Origin: Burkholderiales bacterium
GTDB taxonomy: Bacteria; Pseudomonadota; Gammaproteobacteria; Burkholderiales; SG8-39
Assembly (NCBI GenBank): GCA_017880745.1
Contig: JADGRR010000046.1
Coordinates: 1-11,799, forward strand
DNA length: 11,799 nt
Reading direction: 5' to 3'
Part shown: piece by piece, positions 1 to 6,564 of the stretch
Numbering within the stretch: the stretch's first letter is position 1
How the letters are laid out: the number at the start of each line of letters is the position of its first letter
The notes under the pieces: generated by a model
Told to the model about the DNA's origin: nothing
Database searches by the model: none
The model's input: only the letters and a program-made list of their open reading frames with translations
Translations under genes and position numbers: made by a program

Positions 1-453
1 AGCGAGCACCTTGCCGGGCTTTATGCCGCGCCTGTCAAAGTCCTCAATCAAGCGGTCAAGCGCAACATAAATCGTTTCCCCGATGACTTCATGTTCCAGC
101 TTACTCCGGATGAATCGGAGACCATCTTCCGTTCAAGGTCACAAATTGTGACCTTGCAGCAAGGCGAGAACATCAAGTACCTCCCTTACGCTTTCACCGA
201 GCAAGGCGGCGCCATGCTCTCCAGCGTGCTGCGCTCACCGCGCGCGGTCGAGGTCAATATCGCCATCATGCGCACCTTCGTGCAGTTGCGCCGGCTGATG
301 GACTCCAACCGCGACCTCGCCAGAAAGATCGAGGCGCTGGAAAATCGCTACGACGAGCAGTTCGCCAACGTCTTCGATGCCATCAAACGCCTGATTGCCG
401 ATGACGACAGCCGCAAGACCCGGCCCAAACGCGGCATCGGTTTTCTTGGCTGA
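1..453 (+). CDS. ORF6N-domain DNA-binding protein, 5' end outside the window
   Basis: The reading frame is open from base 1 and ends at TGA 451-453, giving 150 visible residues. The first in-frame ATG (91) lies inside the domain, so the true start is upstream of the window. The visible part begins in the ORF6N domain (SEHLAGLYAAP, then VLNQAVKRN, FPDDFMFQLTPDE, RSQIVTL and YLPYAFTEQGGAMLSSVL), which fills roughly visible residues 1-90. A predicted coiled-coil helix (LARKIEALENRYDEQF) and a basic tail ending KRGIGFLG follow. From memory of the family, about 25-30 N-terminal residues are missing. ORF6N domains occur in phage and bacterial-accessory regulators and are thought to bind DNA; the target of this one is unknown. 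The codons for RSQIVTL form a perfect palindrome (134-156). The C-terminus stops soon after the usual IGF motif, slightly shorter than many homologues. The gene is followed at once by a relic of a second ORF6N gene. Family assignment is secure; function is not. Confidence 0.9.
   Translation, partial: SEHLAGLYAAPVKVLNQAVKRNINRFPDDFMFQLTPDESETIFRSRSQIVTLQQGENIKYLPYAFTEQGGAMLSSVLRSPRAVEVNIAIMRTFVQLRRLMDSNRDLARKIEALENRYDEQFANVFDAIKRLIADDDSRKTRPKRGIGFLG
134..156. repeat. Perfect inverted repeat inside the ORF6N gene
   Basis: Arms 134-144 and 146-156 are perfectly complementary around a single central A (145), giving 11 base pairs. The core, GGTCACAAATTGTGACC (137-153), lies in the codons for R-S-Q-I-V-T-L of the ORF6N domain. 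A near-identical palindrome occurs at 522-548 in the ORF6N relic at the equivalent codons. It may be a binding site for a dimeric regulator, possibly the ORF6N protein itself, or a recombination site; the role is inferred. Confidence 0.85.
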
Positions 454-456
454 ACG

Positions 457-576
457 CCGAACCGAATCCACCTCCCTGACGCTTTCACGTTCCGGCTCAC
501 CCCCATCAAACTCGATAGCTTGAACCGGTCGCAATTTGCGACCGGTTCCCAACGCCACCGCGACCCTAGCTGCTAA
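457..576 (+). pseudogene. Relic of a second ORF6N-domain gene
   Basis: Reading on in the frame of the preceding gene, one codon past its TGA (451-453), the codons give an ORF6N-like segment: NRIHLPDAFTFRLTP, then SLNRSQFATGSQRHRDPS, ending at TAA 574-576. It aligns with the intact neighbour's NINRFPDDFMFQLTP and RSQIVTL, with about the same spacing. The GSQRHRDP stretch resembles a different ORF6N subfamily that I remember as having GSQKHRDPRF followed by PPYAFTEHG. It is therefore a diverged paralogue rather than a duplicate of the upstream gene. It lacks a start codon, the N-terminal part and everything after the HRDP motif, so it is a fragment. It could have come from tandem insertion of two ORF6N cassettes or from recombination between them. 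The similarity was judged by eye only. Confidence 0.7.
522..548. repeat. Perfect inverted repeat in the ORF6N relic, upstream of hicB
   Basis: Arms 522-534 and 536-548 are perfectly complementary around T535, giving 13 base pairs. The core, GGTCGCAATTTGCGACC (527-543), encodes R-S-Q-F-A-T in the relic frame. It matches the palindrome at 134-156 except at paired positions, which change together. It ends 22 bases before the extended -10 element of the hicB-like gene, a usual place for an operator. No T-run follows, so it is unlikely to be an intrinsic terminator. Confidence 0.85.
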
Positions 577-579
577 AAT
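571..579 (+). promoter_or_regulatory. Candidate extended -10 promoter for hicB-cmk
   Basis: TGCTAAAAT fits TGn plus a -10 hexamer one base from consensus (TAAAAT, 574-579). The 17-bp position for a -35 (551-556) shows no match, which is tolerable for an extended -10 site. A start near 586 would give a leader of about 20 bases before the hicB-like ATG. Its TAAAAT overlaps the stop codon of the ORF6N relic. Confidence 0.45.
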
Positions 580-608
580 AGCTTTATTCGCCCGTCAAGG
601 ATCATCCC

Positions 609-791
609 ATGCATGCCTACACCGCTGTGATCGAGCGCTGCGCCGACACGCAGCTCTATGTGGGCCATGTGCCCGGCTCTCCGGGCGCGCACAGCCAAGG
701 CGAAACGCTCGATGAGTTGCACGCCAATTTGCAGGAAGTGATCGCCATGCTGCTCAACGACGGCGAACCTAAGCTTGATTTCTTGGCTTGA
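609..791 (+). CDS. Orphan HicB-family antitoxin-like protein
   Basis: This 60-residue protein (MHAYTAVIERC, LYVGHVPGSPGAHSQGETLDELHANLQEVIAML, GEPKLDFLA) matches the short HicB-like partial RNase H fold antitoxins of type II toxin-antitoxin modules. The YVGHVPGxPGAHSQGETLDEL motif (residues 17-38) is diagnostic. A good Shine-Dalgarno (AAGGA 597-601, 7-nt spacer) supports ATG 609. Family members usually run some ten residues further, after EPKLE, into a segment such as EFVGTQ; this one ends abruptly at DFLA. No HicA-like toxin gene follows; cmk begins instead, overlapping by 4 nt (TTGA). The antitoxin may therefore be a leftover, or may serve as a translational lead-in to cmk. Its C-terminal codons lie in a 16-nt sequence that also ends the ORF6N gene. 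Family assignment is strong; that it still neutralises a toxin is unsupported. Confidence 0.85.
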   Translation: MHAYTAVIERCADTQLYVGHVPGSPGAHSQGETLDELHANLQEVIAMLLNDGEPKLDFLA

Positions 792-1477
792 ACGCAGCAA
801 CCACAGCAGTCCCCGTCATCGCCATCGACGGCCCCTCGGCCTCGGGAAAGGGCACCATCGCCGAGGCGGTGGCGAAAGAGCTGGGTTTTCACTACCTGGA
901 CAGCGGCTCCCTGTATCGTCTGGTCGCGCTTGCAGCAGTGAAGGAGGCGACCCGGCTCGATGACGAAGCGGCACTGGCCCGGCGGGCGCTGCATCTGCAC
1001 GCCACATTTGAGGGCGGAGAAATATTCCTGTTTGGCCAGAAGGTTACCGATGCAATCCGGAGCGAGGAGTGCGGCAAAGGGGCCTCCAGGGTGGCGGCGC
1101 TGCCGGCGGTACGCGCAGCCCTGCTCGCGCGCCAGCGGGCGTTCCGCGAGGCCCCCGGACTGGTCGCTGAAGGCCGCGACATGGGCACAGTGGTGTTTCC
1201 GGACGCGACGCTGAAGGTATTTCTTACCGCGAGCGCGGAAATACGCGCCGAGCGCAGATATAAGCAGTTGAAAGAAAAAGGAATCGATGCTAATATTCGA
1301 ACCCTTTTGCTGGAACTGCGTGAACGCGACGCGCGCGACAGCGCCAGAAGCGTGGCACCCCTGCAAAAGGCAGCCGATGCCCGGGAACTCGATAGCACCG
1401 GTCTTGGCATAGAGGATATAGTGCGCCAGGTACTTGATTGGTACCGGCAAAGGGTGGCGGGCTCACAGCACCAGTGA
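788..1477 (+). CDS. cmk: Cytidylate kinase (CMP/dCMP kinase)
   Basis: This cytosolic enzyme phosphorylates CMP and dCMP with ATP to give CDP and dCDP, recycling cytidine nucleotides. The 229-residue length matches the bacterial family (E. coli about 227). The P-loop GPSASGKGT is at residues 15-23. YLDSGSLYR (substrate binding), GRDMGTVVFPDA (residues 129-140) and the Arg-rich lid RAERRYKQL follow, all typical of CMK. The start is forced: an in-frame stop lies at 776-778 and TTG 788-790 is the only usual initiation codon before the P-loop. No clear Shine-Dalgarno precedes it. The TTG overlaps the hicB-like stop (TTGA), so translation probably depends on coupling. In related genomes aroA normally precedes cmk; here accessory genes do. 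rpsA follows after 61 nt, the conserved cmk-rpsA-ihfB order. Confidence 0.96.
   Translation: MNAATTAVPVIAIDGPSASGKGTIAEAVAKELGFHYLDSGSLYRLVALAAVKEATRLDDEAALARRALHLHATFEGGEIFLFGQKVTDAIRSEECGKGASRVAALPAVRAALLARQRAFREAPGLVAEGRDMGTVVFPDATLKVFLTASAEIRAERRYKQLKEKGIDANIRTLLLELRERDARDSARSVAPLQKAADARELDSTGLGIEDIVRQVLDWYRQRVAGSQHQ
1268..1296 (+). promoter_or_regulatory. Candidate sigma-70 promoter inside cmk, for rpsA-ihfB
   Basis: TTGAAA (1268-1273, one mismatch to the -35 consensus) is separated by exactly 17 bp from TAATAT (1291-1296, 4 of 6 to the -10 consensus). A TG at the extended -10 position (1288-1289) adds support. It lies in an unusually AT-rich patch of an otherwise GC-rich gene. Transcription would start near 1303, giving rpsA a leader of about 235 nt. 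Promoters within cmk that serve rpsA are known in E. coli; this one is predicted from sequence only. Confidence 0.45.
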
Positions 1478-1500
1478 GTCCGCTTTGTGTTTAATCAACC

Positions 1501-1516
1501 CCGTCCGCAAGGGCGG
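1501..1516 (+). promoter_or_regulatory. GNRA-capped hairpin in the rpsA leader
   Basis: CCGTCC (1501-1506) pairs with GGGCGG (1511-1516) in six pairs, one of them U-G, closing a GCAA tetraloop. The hairpin sits 7 nt before the weak Shine-Dalgarno-like CAGG (1523-1526) of rpsA. S1 is known to repress its own mRNA through leader structures in gammaproteobacteria; a similar role here is inferred. It has no T-run, so it is not a terminator. Confidence 0.45.
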
Positions 1517-1538
1517 TGAAATCAGGTAAATAAATCCA

Positions 1539-3257
<1,719 letters not shown>

Positions 3258-3271
3258 AAGGGGCAGGCGAG

Positions 3272-3553
3272 ATGACCAAGTCCGAATTGATCGCCAGGCT
3301 GGCGGGACGCTATCCGCAACTGGTTGCCAAGGACGCCGAGTTCGCGGTCAAGACCATACTCGATGCCATGACCCTGAGTCTGGTCAAAGGCCAGCGCATC
3401 GAAATTCGCGGCTTCGGCAGCTTCGGGCTGAATTATCGCCCGCCGCGTACGGGCAGGAATCCGAAATCGGGCGACAGGGTCCAGGTGCCGGAGAAGTTCG
3501 TGCCGCACTTCAAGGCCGGCAAGGAACTGCGTGAGCGCGTGGACTCGAATTAG
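3272..3553 (+). CDS. ihfB: Integration host factor subunit beta
   Basis: This 93-residue subunit pairs with IHF-alpha to make a DNA-bending nucleoid protein acting in replication, recombination and transcription. It shows the HU/IHF fold throughout: MTKSELIARLA at the N-terminus, RIEIRGFGSFGLNYRPPRTG and GRNPKSGD in the DNA-binding arm, and PHFKAGKELRERV at the end. The intercalating proline is present at residue 64 (GRNPK), the position known for IHF-beta. Length and the N-terminal MTKSELI favour the beta subunit over HU or IHF-alpha, and the position after rpsA agrees. A purine-rich Shine-Dalgarno (AGGGG and GGCGAG) precedes ATG 3272. A strong terminator begins 18 nt after the stop. Confidence 0.97.
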   Translation: MTKSELIARLAGRYPQLVAKDAEFAVKTILDAMTLSLVKGQRIEIRGFGSFGLNYRPPRTGRNPKSGDRVQVPEKFVPHFKAGKELRERVDSN

Positions 3554-3571
3554 CGCGCGGGCGGCAAGCCG

Positions 3572-3607
3572 AAACAAGCGGCATCTTTTCGATGCCGTTT
3601 GTTTTTT
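3572..3607 (+). terminator. Rho-independent terminator after ihfB
   Basis: AAACAAGCGGCATC (3572-3585) pairs with GATGCCGTTTGTTT (3591-3604), 14 pairs with one G-T wobble, around a 5-nt loop TTTTC. A T-run (3602-3607) follows. This should end the cmk-rpsA-ihfB transcript. lapA begins only 17 nt later, so lapA-lapB must depend on readthrough or on a promoter that I could not identify. Confidence 0.85.
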
Positions 3608-3623
3608 CTGAGACGATCGGGAC

Positions 3624-3932
3624 ATGCGCGCTCTCGCCTGGATCCTGCGCATCATCCTGTTCCTGGCGTTGTTTCTGTTTGCGCTCAAGAACACCGATAG
3701 CGTCAGCCTGCGCCTGTATTTCGACCAGGTATGGCGGGCCCCGCTGATCCTGGTGCTGCTGGTGTTCTTCGCTGCGGGCGCCGCCATGGGCGTGCTGGCT
3801 ACGCTGGCCACGGTGTTCAGGCAGCGGCGCGAGATCGCGAGGCTGCAGCTGGACATGGGCAACCGTCGCGGCGACGACAGCCCGGAGGCCCCGGCCGCCG
3901 ACGGCAACCTTACCGCCCGGCCCGGGCGTTAG
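3624..3932 (+). CDS. lapA: LapA-family inner-membrane protein (DUF1049)
   Basis: LapA works with LapB at the inner membrane in LPS assembly. This 102-residue protein has two hydrophobic segments, about residues 3-22 and 38-62. Between them lies the family motif FALKNTDSVSLRLYFDQVWRAP, which resembles the NxxxVxLxxxxxxxxxPL signature. After the second segment comes a basic cytoplasmic helix (RQRREIARLQ), then a Pro/Ala-rich tail. E. coli LapA is of similar size. lapB follows after 9 nt, the conserved pair. The Shine-Dalgarno is weak (CGGGA just upstream of ATG 3624). The ihfB terminator directly upstream suggests expression separate from rpsA-ihfB. Confidence 0.92.
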   Translation: MRALAWILRIILFLALFLFALKNTDSVSLRLYFDQVWRAPLILVLLVFFAAGAAMGVLATLATVFRQRREIARLQLDMGNRRGDDSPEAPAADGNLTARPGR

Positions 3933-3941
3933 CCGAACCGC

Positions 3942-5117
3942 ATGGAATTCGAATTCTGGTGGTTGCTCGCGTTTCCCCTGTTCTTCGGCCTGGGCTGGCT
4001 CGCCGCGCGTATCGATATCAAGCACCTGGTGTCGGAATCGCGCTCGCTGCCGCGCTCCTATTTCAAGGGGCTCAATTTCCTGCTCAATGAACAGCCCGAC
4101 AAGGCGATCGAGGCCTTCATCGAAGTGGTCAAAATCGACCCGGAGACCGTCGAACTGCACTTTGCGCTGGGCAGCCTGTTTCGCCGCCGCGGTGAAACCG
4201 AACGCGCGATCCGCATGCACCAGAATCTGCTCGAGCGCGGCGATCTGGGCCAGGAGCAGCGGCTTTCAGCCCTGTTCGAACTTGGCCAGGATTATCTCAA
4301 GGCCGGATTGCTCGACCGCGCCGAGGAGGTGTTCGTCAAGCTGCGCAACACGCCGCATCGCGGCGCTGCGTTGAAGGCACTTCTCGACATCTATCAGCAG
4401 GAGAAGGATTGGGAAAAGACCATAGGTGTCGCGAGCGAGCTCGGCGCCGACCTGGGCCAGCCCTGGAACAAGGAGATCGCGAACTATTACTGCGAGCTCG
4501 CGCTGATCGAGATCACCCATTCGCGCACCGACGCGGCTCTGGCGCATCTGGAACAGGCACTCAAATCCAATCGCAAGTGCGCGCGCGCCAATGTCCTGCT
4601 CGGCGACATCCACGCGGCCGCGGGCGATCACGAAGCGGCGATCGAGGCGTGGAAGCGCATCGAGCAGCAGAATCCCGCGTACCTCGCGCTGGTGGCGCAG
4701 CGGCTGCTCGAGAGTTACCGCGTGCTGGGCAAGCAGGACGAAGGATTGACCCTGCTGCGCGGCTTCCTCGCCAGTTCGCCCTCGCTCGACCTGCTCGACG
4801 TCGCCTTCCAGTCGACGCTGGAGGCGCAGGGGCCGGAGGCAGCGCACCGGCTGGTGCGCGACGAGTTGCGCCGCAACCAGACCTTGCTCGGCCTGGACCG
4901 GCTGCTCGATGCGGAACTGCTGGTGGTCCGGCCGGAGCGCCGCGGCGACGTGCAGCTGGTCAAGAATCTGGTGCACAGCCACACATTGCGCCTCGCGCGC
5001 TATCGCTGCGAAAACTGCGGCTTCAAGGCGCGCCAGTTCTACTGGCACTGTCCGGCCTGTGGCGGCTGGGAAACCTATCCGCCGAGGCGGACGGAAGAAT
5101 TTGATCTAACACCGTGA
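3942..5117 (+). CDS. lapB: LapB (YciM), LPS assembly regulator with TPRs and rubredoxin-like zinc domain
   Basis: LapB is anchored in the inner membrane and adjusts LPS synthesis by promoting FtsH-dependent degradation of LpxC. The 391-residue protein matches the family (E. coli 389). Residues 5-20 form the N-terminal transmembrane anchor (WWLLAFPLFFGLGWLAAR). The following segment, SLPRSYFKGLNFLLNEQPDKAIEAFIEVVKIDP written in parts (SLPRSYFKGLNFLL, then DKAIEAF), starts a run of tetratricopeptide repeats to about residue 340. The C-terminus carries a rubredoxin-like metal site, C356-x2-C359 and C370-x2-C373 (YRCENCGF...HCPACGGWETYPP), which LapB needs for function. It is paired with lapA and leads into LPS-precursor genes (ugd, hldE1, hldD), fitting a shared envelope role. 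Confidence 0.96.
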   Translation: MEFEFWWLLAFPLFFGLGWLAARIDIKHLVSESRSLPRSYFKGLNFLLNEQPDKAIEAFIEVVKIDPETVELHFALGSLFRRRGETERAIRMHQNLLERGDLGQEQRLSALFELGQDYLKAGLLDRAEEVFVKLRNTPHRGAALKALLDIYQQEKDWEKTIGVASELGADLGQPWNKEIANYYCELALIEITHSRTDAALAHLEQALKSNRKCARANVLLGDIHAAAGDHEAAIEAWKRIEQQNPAYLALVAQRLLESYRVLGKQDEGLTLLRGFLASSPSLDLLDVAFQSTLEAQGPEAAHRLVRDELRRNQTLLGLDRLLDAELLVVRPERRGDVQLVKNLVHSHTLRLARYRCENCGFKARQFYWHCPACGGWETYPPRRTEEFDLTP

Positions 5118-5120
5118 ACA

Positions 5121-5191
5121 GTGAGGAGCACGGTGCACTGCGCAATAGCCGGCGCGATTCCGGCGCATGCTCCTCGGTTCTCATGCCTCAC
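5121..5191 (+). repeat. Inverted repeats in the lapB-ugd spacer
   Basis: GAGGAGCA (5123-5130) pairs perfectly with TGCTCCTC (5168-5175). Within that span GCCGG (5148-5152) pairs with CCGGC (5160-5164). Alternatively GTGAGG (5121-5126) can pair with CCTCAC (5186-5191), which excludes the first stem. No T-run follows, so this is not a standard terminator. It could be a leader structure for ugd or an mRNA-processing site. The spacer (100 nt) shows no other signal. Confidence 0.4.
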
Positions 5192-5217
5192 ACTTCACCT
5201 CTCAATCGGAGCTTAGT

Positions 5218-6540
5218 TTGAAGATTACCGTCGTAGGAACCGGATATGTAGGATTAGTCAGCGGTGCCTGCATGGCAGACGTCGGCAACGACGTGCTGTG
5301 CCTGGACCTGGACCCGAGCAAGATCAAGCTCCTCAACGACGGCGGCATCCCGATCTACGAGCCGGGGCTGCAGGAAATGGTGAATCGCAACCACAAAGCC
5401 GGGCGCCTGGCTTTCACCACCGACATCGAACAGGCGGTCGCATTCGGCACGGTGCAATTCATCGCGGTAGGCACGCCCCCGAGCGAGGACGGCTCGGCCG
5501 ATCTGCAATACGTGCTCGCGGCCGCGCGCAACATCGGCCGCCACATGCGCGATTACCGCGTGGTAGTGGACAAGTCCACCGTCCCCGTGGGAACTGCGGA
5601 CAAGGTGCGCGCCGCCATCGCCGAAGAGCTGAAGCAGCGCGGCGCCGACATCGCCTACAGCGTGGTGTCCAACCCCGAATTCCTCAAGGAAGGCGCCGCG
5701 GTCGAGGATTTCATGCGCCCCGACCGCATCGTGGTGGGCAGCGACGACGAGCGCGCCACGCTTGTCATGCGCAACCTGTACGCGCCGTTCCAGCGCAGCC
5801 ACGAACGCGTGATCGCGATGGACGTGCGTTCGGCCGAGCTGACCAAGTACGCCGCGAACGCCATGCTGGCCACGCGCATCTCCTTCATGAACGAGCTCGC
5901 CAACCTGGCGGAACGTCTGGGTGCGGACATCGAGCACGTGCGCCGCGGCATCGGCGCCGATCCCCGCATCGGCTACCATTTCCTGTATCCGGGCGCAGGC
6001 TACGGCGGCTCCTGCTTTCCGAAAGACGTGCAGGCGCTGATGCGCACCGCGGGCGAGGCGGGCATGAATCTGCTCATCCTCGAGGCGGTGGAGCAGGCCA
6101 ACGCCCTGCAGAAACAGGTGCTGACGCAGAAGATTCTGAAGCGCTTCGGAGTCGACCTGAAAGGCCTGAATTTCGCCCTTTGGGGATTGGCGTTCAAGCC
6201 CAATACCGACGATATGCGCGAGGCGCCGAGCCGGGTGCTGGTGGCCGAACTGCTAGCGCGCGGCGCAAGCGTTACGGCCTACGATCCGGTCGCCATGGAC
6301 GAGGCGCGGCAGATCTACAAGGCCGAGCCTCGCGTGCGCTTCGCCGACTCGCCGATGGCGGCGCTCGACGGCGCCGATGCCCTGGCGATCGTGACCGAGT
6401 GGAAGGAATTCCGCAGCCCGGATTTTCAGCGGGTGAAGCAGATTTTGCGCACGCCGGCTATTTTCGATGGACGCAATCTGTACGATCCCGCCGAAGTCAG
6501 GCAGAACGGTCTGGAGTACTATCCGATAGGACGGCTATAA
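5218..6540 (+). CDS. ugd: UDP-glucose 6-dehydrogenase
   Basis: Ugd oxidises UDP-glucose to UDP-glucuronate with two NAD+, supplying capsule, exopolysaccharide or aminoarabinose pathways. I chose TTG 5218: GGAG (5208-5211) sits 6 nt upstream and the protein then starts MKITVVGTGYVGLVSG, the family's usual beginning. An in-frame ATG at 5167 would add 17 unrelated residues. The resulting 440 residues fit the long bacterial type. The Rossmann motif GxGYVG is at residues 7-12. NPEFLKEG and ELTKYAANAM follow, with the catalytic Lys at 210. GAGYGGSCFPKD holds the catalytic Cys at 266. The C-terminal UDP-binding domain (LWGLAFKPNTDDMREAPS) is intact. hldE1 starts 24 nt after the stop. Confidence 0.96.
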   Translation: MKITVVGTGYVGLVSGACMADVGNDVLCLDLDPSKIKLLNDGGIPIYEPGLQEMVNRNHKAGRLAFTTDIEQAVAFGTVQFIAVGTPPSEDGSADLQYVLAAARNIGRHMRDYRVVVDKSTVPVGTADKVRAAIAEELKQRGADIAYSVVSNPEFLKEGAAVEDFMRPDRIVVGSDDERATLVMRNLYAPFQRSHERVIAMDVRSAELTKYAANAMLATRISFMNELANLAERLGADIEHVRRGIGADPRIGYHFLYPGAGYGGSCFPKDVQALMRTAGEAGMNLLILEAVEQANALQKQVLTQKILKRFGVDLKGLNFALWGLAFKPNTDDMREAPSRVLVAELLARGASVTAYDPVAMDEARQIYKAEPRVRFADSPMAALDGADALAIVTEWKEFRSPDFQRVKQILRTPAIFDGRNLYDPAEVRQNGLEYYPIGRL

Positions 6541-6564
6541 GGCGTGACGGGCGTGGAGCGAGGC

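Noticed and set aside
522..548. Intrinsic terminator for the ORF6N gene
   Set aside because: The stem is strong but is followed by CCAACGCC, not a T-run, and the same palindrome occurs within coding sequence.
1..800. CRISPR array, tRNA or insertion-sequence transposase in the accessory part
   Set aside because: Only two palindromic copies exist, with no regular spacers; no tRNA fold or transposase reading frame is seen.
5167..5217. ATG 5167 as the start of ugd
   Set aside because: It adds 17 residues absent from the family, lies inside the inverted repeat, and has no ribosome site as good as GGAG before TTG 5218.
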